Positions 45,108-55,200 of a stretch of DNA of 64,000 bases are shown here, one piece after another. Position numbers and translations under genes: made by a program. A model generated the notes under the pieces. It did not search any database and had not been told where the DNA came from. It was given only the letters and a program-made list of their open reading frames with translations. The DNA comes from Tomocerus qinae (Eukaryota; Arthropoda; Collembola; Entomobryomorpha; Tomoceridae), in NCBI GenBank assembly GCA_020055645.1, contig CM034546.1:15562001-15626000 (forward strand), given 5' to 3'. Every line of letters starts with the position of its first letter. Position 1 is the stretch's first letter.

Positions 45108-47060
45108 TTACATTATTAATTGAAATAATATTGACGCCACAAAAATTAAAATGTGATTGAAAATTGTTAAGTAAGGGTAAGCTGCTGAGGAAAATATGCA
45201 TTGATCTTGATACAAATTGGTTTCGTAGTCCTCGTCACAGATGCAGGTGCCGTAGGTGATATCTTGATTGGGAATACATGTCGCATTTGCGACGCAATGT
45301 AGTGCAATATCGGAAGGATTAGCAAGCGGATTACAACGTCTGCCCGGGAGACTTAGACACTTCTGCTCAATCGGGTCGAATTTTTGTTCGGATGGTGACA
45401 GGCATTCACACATTTCTGCAGTACATGTCAAGAATCCCTGGGAATAGCATTGGATTTCTTGAGAACACAATTGTCTATAGCCGGAGTAGCATTGTATGCC
45501 CTTTCCCGAGTCTGCCGGAATATGTCCGTCTATGCACGCGCAAGTTCCATTGACACATTGAATGTTCTGATGGATATTACAATCTGATAAAACCTGATCA
45601 CATGATTGTCCATATACTTTAACACATGTGTCCCTGTCAGTATGTTCATAACCAGGATTGCAAGTACAATTACCCTCTATGCAAAAAGAATTTTGTACAC
45701 ATCGGGGATTACTATCTCCGACGATTGAGCATGAACTTCCCGGAAGTAGACGACATGTGGCGTCCTCACTAAAGTATTTCATATCTGCCCTCATGCATTG
45801 GCATTTGTGCTGGTCAGTATTACAAGTAAGGAAAGCTGCTGGATCACATTTGTCTACTAAATCATCACACGTGGTGTTGAAAGACAAAAAGCATTTTCTA
45901 TTTCTATTGGGGACCAAGGATCCGATGCATTGACATTCAAACGGGAAAAGCCCACCATCAGTGCTTCTACAGGCTGTATCTTCTATACATTTTTGGGCAT
46001 CAGCTGTAGGTGTGCATGGTGCATTTGCAAGAAGTTGACACTTTTGACTAATCGGGTCGAATATGGTTTCCGATCCTAATTTACAATCGCATCTTTGGGT
46101 TGACTGGTTACACTCAAGATATTTGAGTTCGTCGCAAAGATTGTCGTTTACATCGCATCGCCTGTCAAAAGTTAGCGCACATCTTCTCATTTCATTAGGG
46201 AGTAAATCTGCTTCGCATTGGCACTGTCTTGTGTTTTCCACGTCACAAAATGAGTTAGGGGCACAGAGTTGGTTTCCTGGGTAACATGCTGTTCCATGCA
46301 AGAGACGACAAACTTTATTTTTCGTGTCATAGTAAGTATTTGGCCCATCAGAACAGGAACACATTCCAGATCGACATTCTTGATAGCTGTTGGTATGGCA
46401 CGGTTTAATTTGGTCGCATGCTTGGCCATATGGAATTGTACATTGCCTGTCAGTGTCAGTTTCGAAGGGTGTATTACACTCGCAAACATTTCTGAAACAA
46501 ATTGCCCTATCCACGCACTTCTGAGCTCCTATTGTCATGTCAGTTTCGCAAGATGCCCCAGACAGCTTACGACAAGTATCTTCCTTTTCGTCAAAAAATG
46601 TCTCGTTTTTGTTTTTGCATTCACAAATATTGCTACTTGGACTACATTGAAGAAACTTGGATGCATCGCAAGGGGCTTCGCCATTTTCTGTGCATGGCTC
46701 ACCAATTGACATCTGAGGACATAAACCAAACGGTAATGTTTCCGAAATCTTCGATTTGCACCAACATTTGCTGTCGTTGTCTCCATTTTCAATTTTACAG
46801 TCGGAATAAGGTACACATTTTTGTGTGATGTTACCTGCCGTTGGAATATCACATGCGGCGTTAGCCTTCAAACGGCATTCATTAAAGGCGTCAATGTAAA
46901 CAGCGCTTTCTTCGTCACACTTGCATAAATTTTCTTCGTTGCAAATCAAGTAATCCGCTTCGTCACAATCGATTTCAGGGGAACACGTTTCGTTATATCT
47001 GGCAGCTGTTACTACAGTGAAAAACTCAAAAATCACAAAAACTGTAATTTTTAACTTCAT
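45108..47060 (-). CDS. EB-module cysteine-rich surface protein, 650 residues
   Basis: Single-exon frame. Residues 1-19 are a signal peptide. The body is about a dozen Cys-rich modules of the EB/EGF-like type alternating in two flavours: one with C-D…FL.C….C.C….F D…..C R L L, and one with C….QKCV.NS.C….C.C. The C-terminus is a hydrophobic run (YLTIFNHILIFVASILFQLIM) right at the end, typical of a GPI-anchor signal or a single membrane anchor. EB modules occur in arthropod and nematode secreted or cell-surface proteins, mostly of unknown function. The protein is built like the 1962-residue protein at 52285-58173, from which or with which it duplicated. Reading frames on the other strand are shadows. 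It is convergent with the endonuclease gene. Confidence 0.88.
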   Translation of the reverse strand: MKLKITVFVIFEFFTVVTAARYNETCSPEIDCDEADYLICNEENLCKCDEESAVYIDAFNECRLKANAACDIPTAGNITQKCVPYSDCKIENGDNDSKCWCKSKISETLPFGLCPQMSIGEPCTENGEAPCDASKFLQCSPSSNICECKNKNETFFDEKEDTCRKLSGASCETDMTIGAQKCVDRAICFRNVCECNTPFETDTDRQCTIPYGQACDQIKPCHTNSYQECRSGMCSCSDGPNTYYDTKNKVCRLLHGTACYPGNQLCAPNSFCDVENTRQCQCEADLLPNEMRRCALTFDRRCDVNDNLCDELKYLECNQSTQRCDCKLGSETIFDPISQKCQLLANAPCTPTADAQKCIEDTACRSTDGGLFPFECQCIGSLVPNRNRKCFLSFNTTCDDLVDKCDPAAFLTCNTDQHKCQCMRADMKYFSEDATCRLLPGSSCSIVGDSNPRCVQNSFCIEGNCTCNPGYEHTDRDTCVKVYGQSCDQVLSDCNIHQNIQCVNGTCACIDGHIPADSGKGIQCYSGYRQLCSQEIQCYSQGFLTCTAEMCECLSPSEQKFDPIEQKCLSLPGRRCNPLANPSDIALHCVANATCIPNQDITYGTCICDEDYETNLYQDQCIFSSAAYPYLTIFNHILIFVASILFQLIM

Positions 47061-48279
47061 TTTTACAAATAAACTTAAAAAATCTAAATTGTAACTTTAA
47101 AATTCAAATTTCCGCAATATCTACTTCGAAAAGATGTCTAAATATTTGTACACCAAAAAACCAGCAGTTTTCTAATTAATTTTGGCAATTAGCTCTTATT
47201 TGCAGTGAAACTGTATACACAATAATGTTTCAATTGAATTAAACTGTAGAGGTGGCGATTTAATCCTCTTTGAATGCTGATAATATTAACAACTTAAATA
47301 TCTTGATCCATATCATTATCATGGAGATTAGCATTATTGACAGTTATTTTGCAAGCTGAACGTTGAAATAATCCAGAAAGTTTGTAGTATATGGTCTCCT
47401 GTAGAAAATAACAGTGGTTAAATTTTTTTTTCAATATTTGAAGCCCAGTGCTTTATTTTATCCGGTTTGTTATACATTTTAGCCAGCCAGTAGGTTATTT
47501 TATCCGGCTTAATTGTGACTTGTGTCTACAATGGTAATACCCTAATTTACATTAGTTTTGATTTAATCGGGTTAAAAACCATTTTAGTTACACCATTATA
47601 CGGTGGCTAGCCAAACAGATGTCTTAAAAGAGGTCATAGAAATAGAAAAGTTCTTATCTGGAACCTTAGTAAAGAGAAAAATTAATCTCGGATTATGATT
47701 TGCGAATTAAATACCTGACATAAACATAAAGCCCCTACATAGGAATAAGGAGAATTTAAATCAAATCAATCATGATTATTGTATTAATTATTGCATTGCA
47801 CTAACTCCACATTGTTATGCCGAAATATGAAAACAAAAATATTTAGGTCATACCAGGAATTACCAAGGGAGATAAGCAACGGATGACTTTAATTAAAAAT
47901 AAATTATGTTCCAATTTTATCTTAGCATTTAAATAATACTACGTGTAAAATGAAACAACAAACAGGTGTTATATGTTCTTTGAGTGAATTAAAATTGAAG
48001 GCATTTTGTGGTGCTCTGTAAAGACCTAACTTGGCTCATTCAATCAGGTGAGAATTTTAAAAACCCATTATTTACTACATAACAAAACTTTAGTGAAAGT
48101 CTGTACTTAAAATTTCAGTTCAACCTCAGAACTATAGTAATCCAAATATCATAAGAAGGCGAAGGTTTATTCAATTTAAGTTTTTGCTCAAAAGAATAAC
48201 ACGAAGTAACATGACATAAATGATACGCGGCGGTAACTTGAAATAAAGACGAGTTACATGCGGTATCATTATACATGAA
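47061..48279. other. Intergenic, no gene seen
   Basis: It holds the 5' flank of the EB-module gene on its left. The rest is AT-rich with no recognised repeat, apart from a short duplicated phrase TTATTTTATCCGG near 47453 and 47495. Confidence 0.5.
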
Positions 48280-48735
48280 TTGAGGTGACACGCGGTAACA
48301 TGGCAACAGGTGAGGCGTGGTAACATGGCAACAGGTGAGGCGTGGTAACATGGCAACAGGTGAGGCGTGGTAACATGGCAACAGGTGAGGCGTGGTAACA
48401 TGGCAACAGGTGAGGCGTGGTAACATGGCAACAGGTGAGGCGTGGTAACATGGCAACAGGTGAGGCGTGGTAACATGGCAACAGGTGAGGCGTGGTAACA
48501 TGGCAACAGGTGAGGCGTGGTAACATGGCAACAGGTGAGGCGTGGTAACATGGCAACAGGTGAGGCGTGGTAACATGGCAACAGGTGAGGGTGGTAACAT
48601 GGCAACAGGTGAGGCGTGGTAACATGGCAACAGGTGAGGCGTGGTAACATGGCAACAGGTGAGGCGTGGTAACATGGCAACAGGTGACGCGGGGAAACAT
48701 GGCAGGGGATGATATGCGGTAATAAATGTAATGAG
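48280..48735. repeat. 25-bp satellite (TGGCAACAGGTGAGGCG core)
   Basis: About 16 almost identical tandem copies of a 25-bp unit made of GGTAACATGGCAACAGG plus TGAGGCGT, with degenerate copies at both edges. GC-rich compared with its surroundings. Reverse-strand frames through it are periodic artefacts. Its TGTTACC word on the reverse strand is shared with the other satellites. Confidence 0.97.
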
Positions 48736-49037
48736 GTGACACTGACCCGCAGCAACATGATAAGAGAAGAAAACAATGTTGGGACTGACATGGTTTTTTC
48801 TTGAAAATTGACGCATAATCAAATTGTTGAAATAAAATGTATGAACTAACGTCAAAAATGTTCGAATATATCGAACAGGCGAATGACAAACGTATCAACT
48901 ACAATTTTAACAAAAAATGTAAATGGACTTCATAACCATTTTTTATGAGAATTAAAAATTGGTGTTCTAATTTATTTATATACTTATTTTATTTAAAAGC
49001 CCATCCATCATCAGTGATGTTCAGTCAGTGTTTCAAA

Positions 49038-51261
49038 ATGGACGCGTACGAGATTCTAGGAGTTAGCGGAAAAGCAAATATTCAAGAAATTACTAGTGCT
49101 TACAGGAAATTAGCACTTAAACATCATCCCGACAGAGACCCGACATCTGTAAGCTATTTTCACCTTTTAAACTACCACCGGTTAAAAAATTATTTTTAAA
49201 AAAATGAAACTTTTTTTGGCACAAAGGCAGAATATTTTAAGCTGATAAATGTAGCACATAAAATACTAATACATTTCCGGGAAGTTCACGATGACGAGAA
49301 TCGCGGTTGGAACGACGCTGTTGGACTGCTTGGTTAGTTTCAAATTCAGTATTAGTTAAGATTAGTCTTACAAAATTGAACAAAATTTGATATTCCAAAG
49401 TTAGCTTAAAATAAATGCAATGAAGTAATGATTTACAGGAGATGAAAAGCAGGAGGACGAGGTGAGGGAAAAGTGGACATCAATAAGAATGGAAATTAAA
49501 GAAAGAAGGAAGAACTCGACACCCCAAGAATACCAAACAGAAGAGGAAGGTTGGGAAAGTAATGTGCGCAAACAAAATCTGTGGGAAATTGAAGAAAAGT
49601 TACTCAAAGAGACAGAGAAGGCTGAAATTGAATTCTGCCATCAAGGTATTTTTGTCAACGAAAATTGGGAAAATTTGTATAAAAGAATTCAAATACAGGC
49701 AGAATGGCTATTTGAAAATGAAAGAAAAAATCAGAAACATATAGAAAAAGAAAGAATTAAACAAATGGAAGCACAAACCAGAGAAAGGCAAAAAGAAGCC
49801 GAGGCAAGTGAAATGCAAAAGGAAGACGATGCTAGAGAAAGGCAAAAAGAAGCCGAGGCAAGTGAAATGCAAAAGGAAGACGATGCTAGAGAAAGGCAAA
49901 AGGAAGACGATGCTAGAGAAAGGCAAAAGGAAGACGATGCAGGAGAAAGGCAAAAGGAAGACGATGCTAGAGAAAAACAAAAGGAAGCCGAACCCAGAGA
50001 AAGGCAAAAGGAAGTCGAAGCCAGAGAAAGGCAAAAAGAAGCCGATGCCAGAGAAAGGCAAATGGAAGCCGATGATGGAGAAAGGCAAAAGGATGCCGAT
50101 GCCAGAGAAAAGCAAAAGGAAGCTGATGCCAGAAAAAGACAAAAGGAAGCCGATGCAAGAGAAAGACAAAACGAAACCGAAGACAGAAAAAGACAAAAAA
50201 ATAGCGAAGCAAGAGAAAGCCAAAACGAAGCCAAAGTAAGAGAAAGGCAAAATGAAGCTGAATCAAGAGAAAGACTACATCAAGCAGAAACCAAGGAAAG
50301 ACTGAAGGAAGCCGATATCGGAGGAAGGCAAAACCAACCCAAAACTAAAGATAGGCCTAGGGGCATCTTAAAAAGTGAAAATTATTTTAAAAAGCGTAGA
50401 ACAGGGAAACTGAGTGGGGAACAAAGAGCAGACAAAATAAAACTAAAACAAAAATGGAATTTCAAATGGCAACAAAAGTATGATGGAATTGAAATTAAGA
50501 AAGATAATCTTCCAAATGTTAATGAAAAGAAAAAATTATATCTAAAACAACTAAGAAAAGTTGAAACTTTTAAAATGCTAAAAATTGCAAAACAGATGCA
50601 AAAAATTGCAGAAATTGAAATAAAGGAGGCAAGAAGAGAAAAGACAGAGTTACGAAAGGATAAAAAAATTGCCGAAGCACTTGCAAAAGCTTTACAAGAT
50701 GAAATCGCCAAAGTTAAACAGGAAAAACTTCTTTTACGACTGGAAATTGAAAATTTGAGGGATTTCAAAAAACTTCACTTAGGACAACATTGCTGTGATG
50801 ATGCCGAGAACGATGGCATCAAAAAGGGTAGAGAAGAATTTGAAACAAAATGGAACATATGCAAGGGGAAAGGAAAAGCAACATTGAAGGCACGTAAGGA
50901 AGAAAGCAAAAAGCATCACAAACCACAAAATAAAGAAAGCAATCTACAGGAGACATGCAATAGAGACGGCAAAAGAAATAGTCCAAAACAAACTGGCAAT
51001 GAAAGCAACGATTCAGGAAAGAAAAATACTAATTTTATATGCTCCACATGCAGTAATTCTAAATAAACAATTAAATTTTTAAAACTTTAAATATATTTTA
51101 AAATATACTAACCAATCGCTTTCAATGTTTCAGATCAACTCTACACAAATCGGACCAGTTTCTGGCGACATAAAAAACTTCACGAAAAACCAAAATTTTA
51201 TTGCAATAAATGCAATAAAGGGTTTTACAGGAAAGATAATTTTGACAGACATAAACATTAA
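49038..51261 (+). CDS. J-domain protein with long charged coiled coil and C2H2 zinc fingers (DNAJC21/Jjj1-like architecture)
   Basis: Exons: 49038-49148, 49227-49332, 49439-51052 and 51134-51261, all GT-AG and phase-matched. The product is 652 residues. Residues 3-70 are a J domain: [15 protein letters not shown], then [14 protein letters not shown] with the HPD triad at 30-32, then [11 protein letters not shown] and [13 protein letters not shown]. The middle is extremely charged, with about 20 copies of a 7-8-residue repeat like RERQKEADA (about residues 180-330), predicted helical. The last exon adds two C2H2 fingers: FICSTC with H-x3-H spacing (C-x2-C-x12-H-x3-H), and FYCNKC ending HKH at the stop, a shortened second finger. 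J domain, charged helix and C-terminal fingers recall DNAJC21/Jjj1, a ribosome-biogenesis cochaperone, but the fingers here are of classical type and the middle is repeat-expanded, so function is inferred only. An upstream in-frame ATG at 49017 would add seven residues. Likely intracellular, unlike its neighbours. Confidence 0.85.
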
Positions 51262-51299
51262 GTTAAGCTTTAAAACATAATTTACATATTTACACAATG

Positions 51300-51840
51300 T
51301 AGCATGAGGTGACATTACACTATGTGGCATTAGATGACATTACACAATGTAGCATGAGGTGACATTACAATTTGCTGCATTAGGTGACATTACAATTTGC
51401 TGCATTAGGTGACATTACAATTTGCTGCATTAGGTGACATTACAATTTTCTGCATTAGGTGACCCTACATTATATAGCATTAGGTGACATTGTGGCATTA
51501 GGTGACATTACACTATATAGCTTGAGGTGACATTACACTATGTAGCATGAGGTGACATTACACTATGTAGCATTAGGTGACATTACACTATGTAGCATTA
51601 GGTGACATTACACTATATAGCAATAGGTGACATTGTATCATTAGGTGACATTACACTATATAGCAATAGGTGACATTGTATCATTAGGTGACATTACACT
51701 ATATAGCATTAGGTGACATTGTGGCATTAGGTGACATTACTCTATATAGCTTGAGGTGACATTACACTATGTAGCATGAGGTGACATTACAATTTGCTGC
51801 ATTAGGTGACATTACACTACATATCATTAGATGATATCAC
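51300..51840. repeat. 25-bp satellite (GCATTAGGTGACATTACA core)
   Basis: About 22 copies of a unit made of GCATTAGGTGACATTACA plus CTATGTA, with shorter copies (GTGGCATTAGGTGACATT). Read in reverse it gives TGTCACCTAATGC, the same word as in the 16048-17250 array. It begins within 40 bases of the stop of the J-domain gene and may be transcribed in its 3' end (next AATAAA at 51901). Confidence 0.95.
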
Positions 51841-52284
51841 ACTTGTACCATTAGTTTACAATATTTTCTATTCTATTGTATTTTAAAGTGGTAAGCTAAG
51901 AATAAAAAACTAACCAAATAAAATAGAAGTGCTGTAAAAAGCTTATAAGTTTTCATAAATGACCTGGTTTTATTTGTTTATTTTGGTGATTACATTCTTA
52001 TTTGATAGGTCATAATCATAACTGTTTAGGGTTAGCATTAAAAAGTTAGTGATTATTTTAGCATGTATATATAATTATTACAATTATCCATCGTTATGTC
52101 GTAGATTAGAGATAATAATAGCTATTATCGTTGACTCATGTAAGGTAAATTAAACCATCATTGAAAATCACAGCTAAACAAACTAAATGAAGGCATACAG
52201 TAAGAATAGATTATTTTTTAAGCTAATTATATAATTGGCCTTTAGTTCATGTCATGATGCTTAATGTATAAAGACCAATAAAAG
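51841..52284. other. Intergenic, no gene seen
   Basis: AT-rich 3' flank of two convergent genes. AATAAA at 51901 could serve the J-domain gene. Nothing else is recognised. Confidence 0.5.
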
Positions 52285-55200
52285 CTATTCTAATAATCTA
52301 ATTATTGCCAAAGCAATTTGGACCGTTAAAATAGCAATACATGACGAAAATGCAAAACTATTGCCACCGGAAATACACACTTTGTAATCATCAGCCACAT
52401 ATCCAAGATTGCACTGACATATACCCATTCCCGTTCCGTTTATGCTAAATAAGCAGTCGGCATTCGAAACGCAAAAGGAGGTAGTAGTATTGGCCAACTG
52501 AATATCGTCAAATGAGCAAGGGGTTCCCGGCAAACCAACACATTTACGTTTTTCAGGCTCAAAAATTTGTTCGTTTGGACGAATACATTGACATAGTGAA
52601 TCTGCAGTACAAATGAGACCAGACTCATAAACACAAGGAAATTCTGCGTTGCAGGACTGCAGATATCCTGGCAAACATCGTGTGGACGGTCCACTCTCTT
52701 CATCTGGAAAATAACCTTTTTTGCAAACGCATTGCCCACCTAAACATTCAAGGAGGTTGTCTTCGTTGCATTCATTCGTTGTATTGCATTTCACACCGTG
52801 TGACTTTAAGCAACTGTGGTTAGTTTTTGAAAATTCATAACCCTCGTCACAAACACAAGTTTTGGTATTTGAATTGCAATATGAATTGGCAATGCATGTA
52901 GGTTCATTTTCTTGCGTCAGGCAAGGTCCTTCAGGTAGCCGTTCACATTTTTGAGTAATATCGTTAAATATCGTGTATGGCATGTGACATTCGCACCGTT
53001 TAGAAGGCAGGTCACATGAAAGAAAAGCTGCTGAGTCACAAAAGTCGTTACTGTCTAACTCGCACATTTGTTGATGCTTTAGTTGACATATTTTGTTGGA
53101 ATTTGGACTAAGCTTATCTACGCAGGTGCAAACATAATCATTACTACCTCCGCCGCCTACCGGTTTACATTCAGAACCAAAGAAGCAATTTTGAGTTATA
53201 CTATTATTCAAGGAACAAGAAACACCAGCTCTGAGTTCACATGCGCCGGATTTAGAATTAAACAATGAATTCTCTGGCCTTTTACAATTGCACAAATTTT
53301 CCTTATTGCATTGAAGAAAACTCCGGTTGTCACATAGATCATTATCGGTACTACAAGGTTTCGAGTATGGTATAGTACAATGTCCCAGGCTGTTAGCTTC
53401 CAACAACCATGGCTCATTGTTGCAGCTACATGTATTCGTTAAACTGTCACAGTGGGAATTCGGAATACATTTTTGACCATTTTGGGTAGAGTTGCAACGA
53501 GCTCCAACTTTTAAATAACAATAGTTTGTTTGCGGGTCATAACTTGTGGTCTGGATATTTTGACATATGCAAGAGCCATATTCACTGCATGTTAAAAACC
53601 GTTTACTGTCACACTTGTTTTCATTTTTGTTGCATGGTACACCGTGTAGTAGGCTACAGAGTCCAGAATCGTTAATGGTAAAATTTCCCAAACATTTACA
53701 AAGAGAATTTCCTCCTGGCGTGATTAAACAGGCAGCATTTTCAACGCATTGTTGCCTGCCACCCTGATAGCATACAGAATTGGCAAGTAATTGACATCTT
53801 TTAGAATCTGCATTGTAAATTGAAAATGTGGGATCCCTACAGTCACATTTTTGATGCAATCCGCAGTTAAGAAAACCATCTGGATCACAAAGGTCATGTT
53901 TAAGAGAACAAGTAGAATTGTATGGAAGGAAGCACAAGCGATTTTCATTTGGAGTGAAGCCATCTGCACAGGTACATTTGAAGTCCTTTTCATTATGTCT
54001 CCACATGCATTTAGAATTTCGCCCACATTTTTGACCATCTAAACTACAAGGTGCTCCCTCGATTAAAAAGCAATAATCTGTATTTTCGTCGTAAAATGAA
54101 TATTGGTAATTTTTGCATCCACATCTACCATTTCGGCTGCATTCCAAATAGTTTTCGGGATTACAAAATTCTTTTCCGTTGCTATCTTGCAAACAATTTT
54201 TACCATAACCAAGAGTACAGAATTTGGTAGAGTTAGCTGTGAAGTTCTGTTCGCATTCACAGAAACCTTTGTCATTGCACGAAGCTTTCTCGACACATGA
54301 TTGAAGTTTTACGTCTCCATACGCAGTCGATGAACAATTCCCCGTTGCTAATGTTTGACATGATTTGCTTGTAGAATTGTACCAGTTATCCTTAAAATTT
54401 TTGCAATCACAGACACCTAACAGTCCACATTCGAGGAATTGCATAGGATCGCACAAATCACTGTGACTGTGAGTGGCATTGCATTTACAGAGATAATCAA
54501 CATAACAAAGTTTATTCTCGTTAGCAAATAAACCATCTTTACATTGACAAACGCCGTCATTGTTACAGATTGCATTGGGAATGCATTTTTGTTCTGCATT
54601 AACTCTACAATTTGCCTCAGCAAGGTAATAGCACATCTGAGTTGTGGAACTGTACCATGAATTTGAATGTAGACAGTCACAAACAGAAGTAGTGGAATTG
54701 CAATGTAGAAATCTTTCTGGATTACATTTGTCATTAATTGGACTACAAAGGTCACCAAAACCTAATGTGTTCGGAACACAAATGCGAGCATCTGTTGAAT
54801 GAAAATTTTGTTGACATACACATGATTTAGTTTGTATGTCACAAATAGAATTACTTACACAGGGTTGCCCATCAGGTGTACATTCACTGCCAGACATAAG
54901 ATGACATTTTCCATCAATTTCTTCAAAAACGCTATTTGTCATGTTTTTGCAATTGCATTTTTCTTCGTCCCCACATTCCAGGTATTCAAAAGGATCACAC
55001 ATATCATTGGAGACTTTACATGAATTTTCATACGAAAGGAAGCATAGTCCCTGAGTGTTAGGTTGCATATTTGCCTGGCATTCACAGGTATACTTGGTAT
55101 TTAAGAAAAGACATTCTGAATTTGGAGCACATTGTTGACCTTCAGGTTCACAGTCCGAATTATGAAGGAGATAGCACATGTTGGTATTGTCATCAAAAAG

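Noticed and set aside
48115-48898. Minus-strand frames with SPVAMLPRLTCCHVTTPHLL repeats
   Set aside because: Artefact of the 25-bp satellite. Three frames give equally long products.
5931-51840. Regularly spaced repeats resembling CRISPR arrays
   Set aside because: Units are contiguous with no unique spacers, and the genome is eukaryotic with spliced genes.
51300-51840. Telomeric interpretation of TTAGG/CCTAA words in the satellites
   Set aside because: The words occur once per 25-bp unit inside a longer sequence and never as tandem TTAGG, so these are interstitial satellites.
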